This document shows positions 1-8,687 of a stretch of 64,000 nucleotides of DNA, in pieces. The stretch spans positions 1,864,022 through 1,928,021 of the forward strand of contig OY282367.1 of NCBI GenBank assembly GCA_958295755.1, read 5' to 3'. Under the pieces are notes generated by a model. It did not search any database, was not told the origin of the DNA, and saw nothing but the letters and a program-made list of their open reading frames with translations. This DNA comes from an uncultured Acidimicrobiales bacterium. Lineage in GTDB: Bacteria; Actinomycetota; Acidimicrobiia; Acidimicrobiales; Hopanoidiivorantaceae. The position numbers were made by a program, and so were the translations under genes. The stretch's first letter is position 1; each line of letters begins with the position of its first letter.

Positions 1-863
1 TGACATCCACAGAATCTATAGAGATCACTATCAATGATCGAAATGCGAGACCTGTTGCTAATAGAGATGAAGTATTCGGAGGGCTAGAAAAATCAATAAT
101 AATTGACGTGCTAGCCAATGACATTGATGTAGAAGGCGACTTTGATCTATCATCGTTGGAGATTGTGGGACATCCTAAGCTTGGCATTGCCGAAGTTGTA
201 ACTATCGAGAGAGGTATGCCAGTGATTGAATACACCCCGATAACAGGAGGAGAGGAGACTTTCATATATAGTATTTGTGATCGCATCTCCGGATGTGACT
301 TTGCTGTGGTTACTGTGGTCTTACCCGACTGTACTATCACCGGCACCTCAGGTAACGACAACCTCACAGGCACATCAGGCGATGATGTCATATGCGGACT
401 AGACGGCAACGACACCATAGACGGCAAAAGCGGAAACGATCTAATATACGCAGGCTTCGGAGAAGACACCGTATACGGCCGCACCGGCAACGACACCATC
501 TACGGCGGATCCGGCAACGACACCATCTACGGCGGCACAGGAGACGATTTCATCTCAGGACACAAAGGAAACGACACTATCTATGGCGATTTTGGCGATG
601 ATACAATCTGGGGCGGTTGGGGTCGTGACATCATCTACGGTGGTTCTGAAACAGACGAAGTGTATGGAGGAGCAGGCAACGATACCCTCTACGGCAACGA
701 AGGCCCAGACACCATACACGGCGACCTCGGAGACGACACCATCTACGGCGGCCCCGGAGACGACACCATCGAAGGCAACGAAGGCGCAGACATCATATAT
801 GCAAATCAAATTTCAGATATTATTTTGGAACTTACCGCAGAAGACACTGTTTTACACTCATAG
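1..863 (+). CDS. C-terminal part of an RTX calcium-binding surface/secreted protein (5' end outside window)
   Basis: The reading frame is open from base 3, so only the C-terminal part of a larger protein is present; a GTG at 108 is internal. The first ~110 visible residues contain a cadherin-like/tandem beta-sandwich repeat with the typical DVLANDIDVEGD linker. They are followed by about 17 consecutive RTX nonapeptides of the form GGxGxDxIx (for example GGSGNDTIY). Such repeats bind calcium in a parallel beta-roll outside the cell, usually in proteins exported by type I secretion or displayed on the surface. The last ~20 residues (ISDIILELTAEDTVLHS) leave the repeat pattern. Function beyond calcium-dependent adhesion or structure cannot be assigned. 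The RTX call is firm; the partial status is seen directly. Confidence 0.85.
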   Translation, partial: TSTESIEITINDRNARPVANRDEVFGGLEKSIIIDVLANDIDVEGDFDLSSLEIVGHPKLGIAEVVTIERGMPVIEYTPITGGEETFIYSICDRISGCDFAVVTVVLPDCTITGTSGNDNLTGTSGDDVICGLDGNDTIDGKSGNDLIYAGFGEDTVYGRTGNDTIYGGSGNDTIYGGTGDDFISGHKGNDTIYGDFGDDTIWGGWGRDIIYGGSETDEVYGGAGNDTLYGNEGPDTIHGDLGDDTIYGGPGDDTIEGNEGADIIYANQISDIILELTAEDTVLHS

Positions 864-881
864 GCTATTGAGGTATGAGCT

Positions 882-1478
882 ATGAAGCAGGAACAGATTT
901 GGGATTCCATTGAAGAATGGGGCCTTCAGCGACCCGGTAGAAGAAGGTGGGGGAGATATCTGAGGCGTGGAATCGGTGTTCTGTGCTTGTTTTTACTCTT
1001 GGGAGGCTTGTACTCTACAGCAGAATTTCCATTGGTGATTTCTCAGAGTTTCGCCACAGCAGAAGATGCTTGCACAAATGTGAAACCTGATATTGAACAG
1101 CCAAGCTGCTCAGAATCACTTTGGGATGTTTGCGATATTCTTTGGCAATTTGATGCATACGAGGGGACTGAAGATATATATCCTTATCCTGTTTTTTATT
1201 GTAGAGCGGCTAAAGTGATAGAAGCTTGGGAGTTGAACAAGAGATCTCAATTCGAGAATAAGAATCCATTCATACCACCTACACTTTTTTTTGAATGTTT
1301 TAGTCTCTGGGACTGTACTGTAGTATTGTATATTACTTATAGATACTCAAAGACTTATTTCGAGTGGTATCCGGAACGTTACTCTGACTCTGAAATGGCT
1401 ATGTATCATATGATTCATGAAATTCTCCTAAATTATGCTCCATCCCTCCGTAACATTAGAATTCATGGTCCCCAGTAA
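882..1478 (+). CDS. Small membrane-anchored protein of unknown function
   Basis: This 198-residue protein starts 18 bases after the RTX gene on the same strand, so the two may be co-transcribed. A basic N-terminus (RRRWGRYLRRG) precedes one hydrophobic segment at about residues 29-48. The remainder would be extracytoplasmic and holds about nine cysteines, including the pairs around CSESLWDVCDI and FECFSLWDC, which suggests disulfide bonds, plus many aromatic residues. I do not recognise the family. Base use is clearly more AT-rich than in the housekeeping genes further right, which may mean an accessory or transferred gene. It could be a membrane partner of the upstream calcium-binding protein; that is only context. 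Confidence 0.6.
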   Translation: MKQEQIWDSIEEWGLQRPGRRRWGRYLRRGIGVLCLFLLLGGLYSTAEFPLVISQSFATAEDACTNVKPDIEQPSCSESLWDVCDILWQFDAYEGTEDIYPYPVFYCRAAKVIEAWELNKRSQFENKNPFIPPTLFFECFSLWDCTVVLYITYRYSKTYFEWYPERYSDSEMAMYHMIHEILLNYAPSLRNIRIHGPQ

Positions 1479-1714
1479 ACTTAGTTTTACTAGATGAACT
1501 AAATCAGGAATGCATACCCGATGTTTGGTGTTTAGGGTAGAAAACCAGATTGTCTTCTAACACTTGAAAGTTCCCGCATTGACCGCTACAAGCTTTTCTA
1601 ATGGCTGTCTGGGTGGAATACGAACCTACTGCCAGCAAGAACACAGATGCTCGACAATCCGTCTGCCGTGTAATGTCAGAGCATCGTTGCTACGACAGGA
1701 GCTTAGAGAGGGGG

Positions 1715-2191
1715 CTAAGGGCGGCTATGTAGCAACGGATCGCCGATGTGGACTTCTATCTTCTCTGTCAGGTTGTGTTCCACTTCATCCATACGAATAT
1801 GGATACCCGCGCCCATGTCTTGAATAGCGGCTTTGATTTGCGTCCGTTCGTGAGAAGCCATTTTGAGTTCTCCGTTAACGCGCCTCAATTGGCTGTCCAT
1901 GGCGTCAAGCCGATTACCCATGCCATCAAGCCGATTGTCTATGGCATCAAGCCGATCGTCCATGGCATCAAGCCGACTATCTATGCCATCAAACCGATCG
2001 TCCATGGCGTCAAGCCGACTATCTATGGCATCAAACCGCTTGTCCATGCCGTCAAGCCGATTGTCTATGGCATCAAGCCGACTATCTATGGCATCAAACC
2101 GATTACCCATGCCATCAAGCCGATTGTCTATGGCATCAAGCTTTTGGTTGATCGCGGCTAAAGCATCAGCAGTAGTGGCATTGTCTGACAT
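1715..2191 (-). CDS. Heptad-repeat coiled-coil protein
   Basis: About 158 residues. After a short N-terminal part (MSDNATTADALAAINQK) come twelve or so near-identical 7-residue units of the type RLDAIDN / RLDGMDK / RFDAIDS, ideal for a long coiled coil, then a charged tail (about 50 residues) ending HIGDPLLHSRP. I place the start at the ATG at 2191 because AAAGG lies about 8 bases upstream; a TTG at 2206 in the same frame is less likely. A TATAAT box lies about 40 bases upstream. The function is unknown; similar repeat proteins are often annotated only as hypothetical. Repeat number could vary between strains because the DNA repeats are 21 bp long. Confidence 0.7.
   Translation of the reverse strand: MSDNATTADALAAINQKLDAIDNRLDGMGNRFDAIDSRLDAIDNRLDGMDKRFDAIDSRLDAMDDRFDGIDSRLDAMDDRLDAIDNRLDGMGNRLDAMDSQLRRVNGELKMASHERTQIKAAIQDMGAGIHIRMDEVEHNLTEKIEVHIGDPLLHSRP
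1905..2150 (-). repeat. 21-bp coding tandem repeat
   Basis: About twelve imperfect 21-bp units encode the heptads of the coiled-coil protein. Unit variants alternate (ATGGCATCAAGCCG on the + strand recurs with changes), as expected for repeats that expand by unequal exchange or slippage while staying in frame. Confidence 0.85.
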
Positions 2192-2232
2192 TATTTTGCC
2201 TTTCAATTAGTTGCGACTGAGGGATTGCTCTT

Positions 2233-2238
2233 ATTATA
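2233..2238 (-). promoter_or_regulatory. -10 box (TATAAT) of the coiled-coil gene
   Basis: On the minus strand a perfect TATAAT lies 42 bases upstream of the ATG at 2191. No good -35 hexamer is seen 17 bases further upstream, so the assignment rests on the -10 match and position alone. Confidence 0.4.
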
Positions 2239-2351
2239 TCTGTGCCAAAGCATTTCCGTGCGCCTCCTGCCAGATTACTTTTGTTCCCTGTTCAGACTCG
2301 GCAACTTCGACAGCAGTTATGCTCTTAGCCTCGTGTTCATCTGGGATAAGA

Positions 2352-3341
2352 CTATGTGGCACCTTTGGCTAGATCGACTGCGATATCGGCGGCTACTGCG
2401 GCGTTGTTGGCGACTAAAGCGATGTTGGCAGAAAGGGTGCCGCCATTAGTGGCTTTGTTTATGTGCTCCAGGATGAAGGGGGTAACTTTTCCGCCCTTGA
2501 TGCCTCTCTTATGAACCTCTAGCAGAGCTTCTTCAACTGCTTGTTCCACCACTGGCCATTTCAGAGCTTCCTCCTCAGGCGGAGGCACCACTAACAGCAC
2601 GCCACCCTGTTCACTACCCAGCGCACCCACTTCACTACCCAGTGCACGCACTTCACTACCCAGTGCACGCACTATGTCGGTAGCTTCTTTGGGGGTAGAG
2701 ACCGTGTGCTGCACTTTCAATCCAGACTCTCGGCACCAAAAAGCTGGAAATTCACCTGTTCGGTAGCCGACCACAGCCACGCCCAGTGTCTCTAGTTGTT
2801 CCAAGGTGGCAGGCAAATCCAAAAATGCCTTTGCGCCAGAACAAACCGTAGCTAGAGGAAACCGCGCTAGTGCTGTGAGGTCGGCACTCACATCGTTAGG
2901 ATTCTCACGATGTACACCCCCGATGCCGCCTGTGGCAAACACCTTGATGCCAGCTTGATGCGCCAGCGACAGAGAAGCCGAAACCGTAGTAGCCCCAAAC
3001 GACCACCCTTGAGCTACCGCAATCGGCAGATCTGCCACAGAGACTTTGCGAAAAGTCGCAGCTTCAACCGACAACCCATCAGCTTCACCTAGCGACACAT
3101 CAAAAAGACGGCTCTCCTCGGTTGCGCTCAAACCGACTCTGGCCTGTCCATCTATAACAGCCGTAACCGCTGCTACTGCCCCCCTCTCACTTACTGCCTG
3201 AATCGACTGCTCATAGGCTTGCCTGTTGGCGGGCGACGGCAGACCGAGTGGGCTGAAGACGGTGGACTCCAAAGCCACTACGGGCTTGCCACTGCTCAGT
3301 GCTTGGGCTACTTCGGTTGAAAGTGCGATGTTGCTAGTCAT
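2352..3341 (-). CDS. psuG: Pseudouridine-5'-phosphate glycosidase
   Basis: PsuG cleaves pseudouridine 5'-phosphate to uracil and ribose 5-phosphate. The 329-residue protein has the family hallmarks: ALEST (Glu25), the metal-binding SADL segment (Asp153) and the catalytic-lysine segment CSGAKAFLD (Lys171), plus FATGGIGGVHR and the C-terminal NxALVANNAAVAA stretch. It lies 3 bases after psuK, its pathway partner, which makes the call strong. Oddity: residues 225-245 are three tandem copies of a 7-residue unit (RALGSEV, RALGSEV, GALGSEQ), encoded by 21-bp repeats and apparently inserted in a surface loop between the core and the C-terminal helices. The usual length is about 305-315 residues, so the insert accounts for the excess. 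Confidence 0.92.
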   Translation of the reverse strand: MTSNIALSTEVAQALSSGKPVVALESTVFSPLGLPSPANRQAYEQSIQAVSERGAVAAVTAVIDGQARVGLSATEESRLFDVSLGEADGLSVEAATFRKVSVADLPIAVAQGWSFGATTVSASLSLAHQAGIKVFATGGIGGVHRENPNDVSADLTALARFPLATVCSGAKAFLDLPATLEQLETLGVAVVGYRTGEFPAFWCRESGLKVQHTVSTPKEATDIVRALGSEVRALGSEVGALGSEQGGVLLVVPPPEEEALKWPVVEQAVEEALLEVHKRGIKGGKVTPFILEHINKATNGGTLSANIALVANNAAVAADIAVDLAKGAT

Positions 3342-3344
3342 AAA

Positions 3345-4259
3345 TTATCTACGGTTGAGCAAGTCTGTGGCAACCTCTACTGCTGCGGTGGTGGCTTCTT
3401 GCCAAGTGAGGTTGTTGACAGCTTTAGCAGAGAGGAAGCCTGCGGCAAAGGCGTCACCTGCGCCAAGTGTGTCGGTTACTGCTGCTAGCTTTGGCACGGC
3501 TATCTCTAACTTAGTTTCATCTGCTGCGACAGATTCTCGGCACAGCAGAATTACTGGGTTTGGGCCTTGCTTGATAACTACAACCTCGGCTAGAGATAGA
3601 AGAGTTTCTGTGCGCTGGGCCGCATCTCGGTCGGAATCTCGGTCGGACTTACTCAACAGCTCATCACAAGACAGCAACAACTCGGCTTCTGCGGCATTGG
3701 CGAAAAGAATGTTGGGCTGTATCTCAAACAGAGTCTCGACATAAAGAGATATCCCGAAGTCAGCAACTGCGCCAACGGAAGACACATCTATGCTCACAGG
3801 GATAGCACGGGTTTGAGCTTGCGTGATTAGAGATTTAGTGGTAGAAGCTATTGGCTCAACGAAGAGTGCGTAAGAGGTAACATGCAGTGCGGTCAGTCGG
3901 TCTAGCCATTCTGGTGACCACTCATTTAGCTGATTGGCGGCGGCTCGGTCGGTTAGCATTGTGGCTTCGCCTGCTTCGTTGAGGAGGGCTACCACACACC
4001 CTGTGCGCCCAATCCTTGTGCCACATACTGCTACGCCGTGGCTCTGAAGTTCGGCGGCTAGTCGGTCGCCAGCAGGGTCGGTTCCGATTACGCCGATGAA
4101 ACGCGATTCGCCACAGAGACGGGCAGCTTCTACCGCCACATTTGCTGCGCTGCCGCCTTGGCGATGCTGGATTTCTGCTGGAGTATCGGTGTCATGGCGG
4201 ACAGTGTCTAACAAACGCACAGAAACATCTAGCACGACATCGCCTACACAGCCGATCAT
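3345..4259 (-). CDS. psuK: PfkB-family sugar kinase, probably pseudouridine kinase
   Basis: A 304-residue ribokinase/PfkB fold enzyme: the substrate-side GGSAANVAVEAARL motif lies near residue 35 and the ATP-site/catalytic motif DTLGAGDAFAAGF near the C-terminus (Asp269 as base). The family phosphorylates sugars or nucleosides. Because it directly precedes psuG (3-base gap) and follows a sugar mutase, pseudouridine is the likely substrate, giving pseudouridine 5'-phosphate for PsuG. Ribokinase activity cannot be excluded from sequence alone. The family is certain; the substrate is inferred from context. Confidence 0.85.
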   Translation of the reverse strand: MIGCVGDVVLDVSVRLLDTVRHDTDTPAEIQHRQGGSAANVAVEAARLCGESRFIGVIGTDPAGDRLAAELQSHGVAVCGTRIGRTGCVVALLNEAGEATMLTDRAAANQLNEWSPEWLDRLTALHVTSYALFVEPIASTTKSLITQAQTRAIPVSIDVSSVGAVADFGISLYVETLFEIQPNILFANAAEAELLLSCDELLSKSDRDSDRDAAQRTETLLSLAEVVVIKQGPNPVILLCRESVAADETKLEIAVPKLAAVTDTLGAGDAFAAGFLSAKAVNNLTWQEATTAAVEVATDLLNRR

Positions 4260-4262
4260 GGT

Positions 4263-6041
4263 CTAGCTTCGTTCATTTATGCTTAGTTCATTTATGAGGG
4301 CTCTCACGGCAGTTTCTAGCGCGTCTAGTTGTGCGGTTGCCAAACTTGTCGCATCGGCTAAGCCAGTGTCGTCCTCCCCAGCGATTGGTTGGATGACTTC
4401 TAAGTATGCCTTCAGTTTTGGCTCGGTGCCGCTAGGACGGATGATTATTCTTGCCCCGTTGCTGAGAAAATACACCAGCACATTGGCGGGGACGCTACCT
4501 CCTTCGGCAAAATCCACCGCTGAGCTGATGGCAAAATCTCCGATGTGCTCAGGCGGCAACATTCTCAACGAACCCATGATAGTTGCCATAGTTACTTGGG
4601 CCTCGCCAGTTTCGTAGCGGAAGCTGATTTGACAGCTTTTATGAAGACCGTGCTGATGAGAGAGTCTCGCTAGTTGCCTATCTACCCCTTCGGATTGGCG
4701 CATCAGCAACACGAATACCGCAGCAGCAGTAATGCCATCTTTGTCGTGCACCAAATCGGGCAACACAGAAAAGCCCAGTGCTTCTTCATAGCCAAATACG
4801 AACTGCTCAGATCTGCCACTGCCAGCACGGGCTAACCACTTGAACCCTGTTAGAGTTTCGCTGAAGGCCACCCTGTGTGCCCGGGCAATCTTTGCCAAAA
4901 GCTGAGAAGAGACGATAGTCGTGCCGACTAGCAACTTGGCATCGCCTTTGCCGAGAAGCGAGAGTATGCCCTCAGCCAGCAAGCAGCCAAGCTCATCGCC
5001 AGAGAGAACTCGATAACGAGGCAGTTCGGGTTGCCTGATGGCAACGCAGAGACGGTCGGCATCTGGGTCGTTAGCCAGCACCACATCGGCATCTACCTCT
5101 TCTGCCAACTTCAAAGCGAGGTCCAGCGCGCCTGGCTCTTCGGGGTTAGGGAACTGCACTGTTGGGAAATTGCCATCCGGTTCGCCTTGTTCTGATACCA
5201 CCATCGGAGCAGGTAGCCCCAATACCTCAAAGAGACGCAACAGCGTAGCTTTGCCAACACCGTGGAGTGGGGTATAGACGAGCCGTATGGCCGCATCGCC
5301 ATCTTCTATTGCGGAAGTACCTTTGAAAAGACTTTTGATCGCTTCAGCGGTAGCTTGCACATACTCTTCGATCTCCTCAGAAGCAGAAATAATACGGTAG
5401 GAATCGGCATCTGAACCGAAATCTTTGGGCAACAAAACACTTTGGTGGCGAATTCGCTCGATTTGGCTGTCGTGAGGGGGGATGATTTGGGCACCGTCAT
5501 TCCAATACACTTTGTAGCCGTTATCTTGGGGTGGGTTGTGGCTGGCTGTTATCATCACTCCGACATCGCAACCGTAACGCAGCACCGCATGTGCCAGCAC
5601 GGGCGTGGGTACTACTCCTTCAAGCAATATCACTTGTCCACCTTTTGCTGTAGCCACTGCTGCGGTGTCTCGTGCGAAGACATCAGAGTTGCGGCGTCCG
5701 TCATAGCCGATGACGATTTTTGTTGCTTCCGCAGTTTTGCTTATAGCCTCGTCCGGCTTGCTGGCAGCCCCGCCTGCTTTACTTGCCGACAGATAATCCA
5801 TGAGAGCGGCTGTAGTCTGGCGCACTACCACTCGGTTCATACGATTAGGGCCTGCCCCCAACTCGCCTCGCAACCCAGCAGTGCCGAATTTCAGCGTGCT
5901 GCTGAAACGGCTTTCGAGTTCCGCTGTGTCGCCCGCTAACCCCCCGCCCGCTAAACCCTCTAGTTCAGCGCGGGTTATAGGGTCGGGGTCGGCCGCTATC
6001 CACGCTTTGACTTGATCTGTCAGATCGGTGGAAATTGACAC
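4263..6041 (-). CDS. Phosphopento-/phosphohexomutase of the alpha-D-phosphohexomutase superfamily
   Basis: Counted from an in-frame GTG at 6080, the phosphoserine loop TASHNPP is at residues 178-184, the Mg-binding DPDADR at 338-343, the sugar-binding GYEEALG at 430-436, and the phosphate-binding RPSGTEPK near the C-terminus. All four active-site loops are intact. The enzyme moves phosphate between C1 and C6 (or C5) of sugars. Its place between punA and psuK suggests it works as a phosphopentomutase, turning ribose 1-phosphate into ribose 5-phosphate, as some family members do. I prefer the GTG at 6041 because GGAGAAG lies 5 bases upstream. That Shine-Dalgarno is present twice in an 11-bp tandem repeat (6044-6065). 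The C-terminus ends in a duplicated INELS-INERS. Confidence 0.85.
   Translation of the reverse strand: MSISTDLTDQVKAWIAADPDPITRAELEGLAGGGLAGDTAELESRFSSTLKFGTAGLRGELGAGPNRMNRVVVRQTTAALMDYLSASKAGGAASKPDEAISKTAEATKIVIGYDGRRNSDVFARDTAAVATAKGGQVILLEGVVPTPVLAHAVLRYGCDVGVMITASHNPPQDNGYKVYWNDGAQIIPPHDSQIERIRHQSVLLPKDFGSDADSYRIISASEEIEEYVQATAEAIKSLFKGTSAIEDGDAAIRLVYTPLHGVGKATLLRLFEVLGLPAPMVVSEQGEPDGNFPTVQFPNPEEPGALDLALKLAEEVDADVVLANDPDADRLCVAIRQPELPRYRVLSGDELGCLLAEGILSLLGKGDAKLLVGTTIVSSQLLAKIARAHRVAFSETLTGFKWLARAGSGRSEQFVFGYEEALGFSVLPDLVHDKDGITAAAVFVLLMRQSEGVDRQLARLSHQHGLHKSCQISFRYETGEAQVTMATIMGSLRMLPPEHIGDFAISSAVDFAEGGSVPANVLVYFLSNGARIIIRPSGTEPKLKAYLEVIQPIAGEDDTGLADATSLATAQLDALETAVRALINELSINERS
4266..4295 (-). 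repeat. 15-bp tandem duplication at the mutase 3' end
   Basis: Two 15-bp units (4266-4280 and 4281-4295, one mismatch) encode the last residues INELS and INERS just before the stop codon. Confidence 0.9.
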
Positions 6042-6043
6042 TG

Positions 6044-6065
6044 CTTCTCCGACACTTCTCCGACA
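6044..6065 (-). repeat. 11-bp perfect tandem duplication containing a Shine-Dalgarno sequence
   Basis: Two identical 11-bp units; on the minus strand each reads TGTCGGAGAAG, so the ribosome-binding GGAG is doubled directly upstream of the probable GTG start at 6041. Confidence 0.8.
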
Positions 6066-6081
6066 ATAGACAATAGGCACA

Positions 6082-6924
6082 TCACAGCCTGTCTATTACA
6101 CCTCTCAGCAACGCTCCTACTCTGCTACCAGCATCTTGCCCAGCTGCCAGCACTTCCTCATGATCTAAAAGATCGTCACTCAACCCTGCGGCCACATTCG
6201 TTACGAGCGACACACCTAGAACTTCCATGCCCAAATGTCTAGCGGCGATGCACTCCAGCACGGTAGACATTCCAACAAGGTCGGCACCCATCGCCATCAA
6301 CATACGAATTTCTGCAGGAGTTTCATAATGAGGACCTTGCAACCCCGCATACACGCCTTCGCCCACCTCAGGATCCACTTCTTTGGCGATCTGGCGCAGA
6401 CGATGAGAATATGCCTCGGTCAAATCTACAAAACGCACGCTACGAGGCGGTGGCGGAGCAGGGCCACTCAGAGGTGACAAACCTGTGAGGTTGATGTGGT
6501 CAGTGAGCAACACCGGCAGACCCGGATGATACGAAGAGTTGATACCGCCGGCAGCATTCGTCAAGATGATCGACTTACAGCCCGCAGCTTCGGCAACCCG
6601 CACTCCGTGTACCACATCGTGAGGAGAATGCCCTTCGTAGAGATGCACTCTGCCACGAAACAGCAACACTCGCCGCTCGCCTGCTAGAACCGAAGCAATG
6701 CTTCCGCCGTGACCTTCCACAGTGGGTGCCATGAAACCGGGGAGCGTAGCCGCAGGCATCTCTTCGGTTACCTCCCCGAGCGCAGCTACGGCTTCGCCCC
6801 AGCCTGAGCCGAGCACTACTGCCACATCGTGTTGCCCCCACATATCGCCAAGTTGCCCACCCGCTCCACGAGCTACGAAATACGGGTCGGCTTGGCGGCG
6901 ACGGCGACTTGAGCGATCAGACAC
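6082..6924 (-). CDS. punA: Purine-nucleoside phosphorylase (trimeric type)
   Basis: PNP splits purine nucleosides with phosphate into base and (deoxy)ribose 1-phosphate. The 280-residue protein shows the trimeric-PNP motifs: GSGWG phosphate loop near residue 39, [51 protein letters not shown] and LVTNVAAG. The start is GTG, with AGAAGGAG 8 bases upstream. It is the first gene of the run punA-mutase-psuK-psuG, and its sugar phosphate product is a plausible substrate of the mutase that follows after about 40 bases. The assignment is firm; purine specificity (guanosine/inosine against adenosine) is not read from the sequence. Confidence 0.92.
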   Translation of the reverse strand: MSDRSSRRRRQADPYFVARGAGGQLGDMWGQHDVAVVLGSGWGEAVAALGEVTEEMPAATLPGFMAPTVEGHGGSIASVLAGERRVLLFRGRVHLYEGHSPHDVVHGVRVAEAAGCKSIILTNAAGGINSSYHPGLPVLLTDHINLTGLSPLSGPAPPPPRSVRFVDLTEAYSHRLRQIAKEVDPEVGEGVYAGLQGPHYETPAEIRMLMAMGADLVGMSTVLECIAARHLGMEVLGVSLVTNVAAGLSDDLLDHEEVLAAGQDAGSRVGALLRGVIDRL

Positions 6925-7060
6925 GACTTACTCCTTCTAACACTCGCCTATCTAACAAAGATTCATCATCTAGGGATTCGTGATGTTTCACTTTCTCCAC
7001 TGCCTCCACTGCCACTGCCTCCACTGCCTCTGCCCCCAGATTACTCCATCGCCGAGTTGC

Positions 7061-8383
7061 TTAGCCGAATGCCAAGGCATCCTGCCAACTTGCGCCATCT
7101 ACGATTAACTGACGATATTGCATGACATGGCGGGGGCGGTTCATGCCGAGCACTCCTACCAGCCTGCCTTCTCGCTCGTAAAGAGCTGCGAAGCGACGCT
7201 CTTCCAGCGACCCGGTGACGATCTCTACCTTGCCGTCAGGCGACGAGCGTCCTGCGAGTTGGATTTTACGGTCATACTGGTCGCTCCAAAACCAAGGCAC
7301 TGGGGTAAAGGGAGCTGGGCCGGCTGTTTCGCTACTGGTTGTTGCGCTACTGGTTGCTGTGCTACTGGTTGTTTCACTGCTAGCTTTTCCGCTGTCTTGC
7401 CAGTTACCTGCCAGCAGGCGGCGGGCGGCGGCGATGCCTTGCTCGATGGCGTTGTCCCAATGCTCTACTCGCATTGTCTCTCCGAAACGGCGGTTATGCC
7501 AGCGAGCCACATCGCCTGCGGCTACGATGCCGGGGGCTGCTAATAAAGTCTCATCACACATCACGCCGTTGTCTATTTCAAGCCCAGAGTCTTCCAGCCA
7601 TTCGGTGTTGGGAACTACGCCGATGCCCACCACTACCACATCAGCAGCAATGCTTGTGCCATCGCTCAACTCCACGCTGGCCACTCGACCGTCGGTGCCG
7701 GCCACAACCTTGTTCACACCCACGCCCAAGCGCAGATCTACACCGTTTTCACGATGCAAGTCAGCCATGACTTGACCCATTGTCTCGCCGAGCACCCGTG
7801 CTAGGGGCGTGGTTAGCATCTCCACAACCGTCACATCTAGCTCTGAGCCTCGAGCGGTCGCCGCTACTTCTGCCCCTATGAAACCTGCCCCTATCACCAC
7901 CACTTTTGGTTTCGTTTCAAACTCGGCTTTTAGTGCCAGGCAGTCTTCCATCGTGCGTAGCACATACACTCCAGCGATTCCTTCAGTGCCGGGTAGCTCA
8001 CGAGGGCGAGCACCGGTAGCTATGACAATCCCGTCAGCTATGATTTCCTCGCTCGTGCTCTCACCCGCCACCCCACTCTCTGCTCCGTTCTCTTGCGCGC
8101 TCCCCTCTAAAACAATCGCTTTTCGCTCCACATCTAGGCTCACTGCCCGCTTGCCTAAATGAAGCTCAAGACGCAAAGCGTCAAATGCCTCTTGCGAAAT
8201 CAGCCCTGCGTTTGCCACCTCCATTTTGCCACCCAAGATCTCCTTCGAGAGTGGCGGGCGGTCATAGGGCAGGTGGGTTTCCTCGCCGATGAAATGGATA
8301 GTGCCCCTGAACCCGTCAGAGCGCAAAGTTTCGGCGGCACGCAAGCCCGCTAGCGACCCCCCGACAATAGCAACTGATTGCAC
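7061..8383 (-). CDS. FAD-dependent ferredoxin/putidaredoxin-type reductase
   Basis: A 440-residue class of NAD(P)H:ferredoxin reductase. An N-terminal FAD-binding GGSLAGLRAAE, a FIGEETHLPYDRPPLSK segment typical of CamA/rubredoxin reductase relatives, the second Rossmann motif VVIGAGFIGAEVA near residue 160 and the FAD-contacting IVAAGDVA are all present. It passes electrons from NAD(P)H to the ferredoxin encoded just upstream (8437-8637). Start is GTG. Oddity: a Ser/Thr-rich low-complexity insert (SSETTSSTATSSATTSSETA) interrupts the domain before the conserved PWFWSDQYD block; canonical members of about 400 residues lack it. No P450 lies nearby, so the terminal acceptor is unknown. Confidence 0.88.
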   Translation of the reverse strand: MQSVAIVGGSLAGLRAAETLRSDGFRGTIHFIGEETHLPYDRPPLSKEILGGKMEVANAGLISQEAFDALRLELHLGKRAVSLDVERKAIVLEGSAQENGAESGVAGESTSEEIIADGIVIATGARPRELPGTEGIAGVYVLRTMEDCLALKAEFETKPKVVVIGAGFIGAEVAATARGSELDVTVVEMLTTPLARVLGETMGQVMADLHRENGVDLRLGVGVNKVVAGTDGRVASVELSDGTSIAADVVVVGIGVVPNTEWLEDSGLEIDNGVMCDETLLAAPGIVAAGDVARWHNRRFGETMRVEHWDNAIEQGIAAARRLLAGNWQDSGKASSETTSSTATSSATTSSETAGPAPFTPVPWFWSDQYDRKIQLAGRSSPDGKVEIVTGSLEERRFAALYEREGRLVGVLGMNRPRHVMQYRQLIVDGASWQDALAFG

Positions 8384-8424
8384 GGCTGGCGAGAACTACT
8401 GGCGAGCCTGCCTAGGAACTCTGC

Positions 8425-8444
8425 CTCTAGCTTTCTCTAGCTTT
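8425..8444 (-). repeat. 10-bp tandem duplication over the ferredoxin stop codon
   Basis: Two perfect 10-bp units (CTCTAGCTTT on the + strand). The stop codon (complement of 8437-8439) lies inside one unit; the second copy reproduces a TAG downstream. Confidence 0.85.
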
Positions 8445-8637
8445 CGTCCAGAGAAATAGCCTGCTTCGGACAGCGATGAATTGATTCCATCACTCTCTCT
8501 CGCGAATCCTCGCCGGGTGTTTCGTCCAACACATAGAGGAAATCGTCGTCGCGCACTTCAAAAACTTCGGGGGCAACCTGCATGCAGATTGCATTGCTCT
8601 CACAAAGGTCGTAATCGACCACCACTTTATATCCCAT
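8437..8637 (-). CDS. Small [3Fe-4S] ferredoxin
   Basis: A 66-residue ferredoxin of the type that serves actinobacterial P450s: DLCESNAICMQVAPEVF gives the first two ligands (C-x5-C), and CPKQAI near the C-terminus gives the third. The spacing fits a 3Fe-4S cluster rather than 4Fe-4S. An AGAAAGG box lies 8 bases upstream of the ATG. The reductase gene follows after about 50 bases on the same strand, so the two form an electron-transfer pair. The oxygenase that uses them is not in this window. Confidence 0.9.
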   Translation of the reverse strand: MGYKVVVDYDLCESNAICMQVAPEVFEVRDDDFLYVLDETPGEDSRERVMESIHRCPKQAISLDES

Positions 8638-8687
8638 GATTTAATCCTTTCTGGAAGATACTTACTCTCTAAGGCTTGTAATGCACT

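Noticed and set aside
392..885. Arginine-rich and Ser/Thr-rich frames overlapping the RTX repeats
   Set aside because: They are frame-shifted readings of the periodic RTX coding DNA.
1564..1827. 87-residue + strand frame after the small membrane protein
   Set aside because: It overlaps the coiled-coil gene end, lacks a ribosome-binding site and resembles nothing; the 236-base gap also holds a long inverted repeat (TTGCTAC/GTAGCAA) that may be structural.
1905..2150. Regular 21-bp repeats resembling a CRISPR-like array
   Set aside because: There are no spacers; the units are contiguous, coding and translate into heptads on the minus strand.
1748..2210. Repeat-rich open frames on the + strand (PIVYGIK- and SRLSMAS-type)
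   Set aside because: They are antisense shadows of the heptad repeat; the minus frame has the ribosome-binding site, the -10 box and sensible non-repeat ends.
5442..5939. Long + strand open frame
   Set aside because: It is antisense to the intact phosphohexomutase gene, with no ribosome-binding site or recognisable protein.
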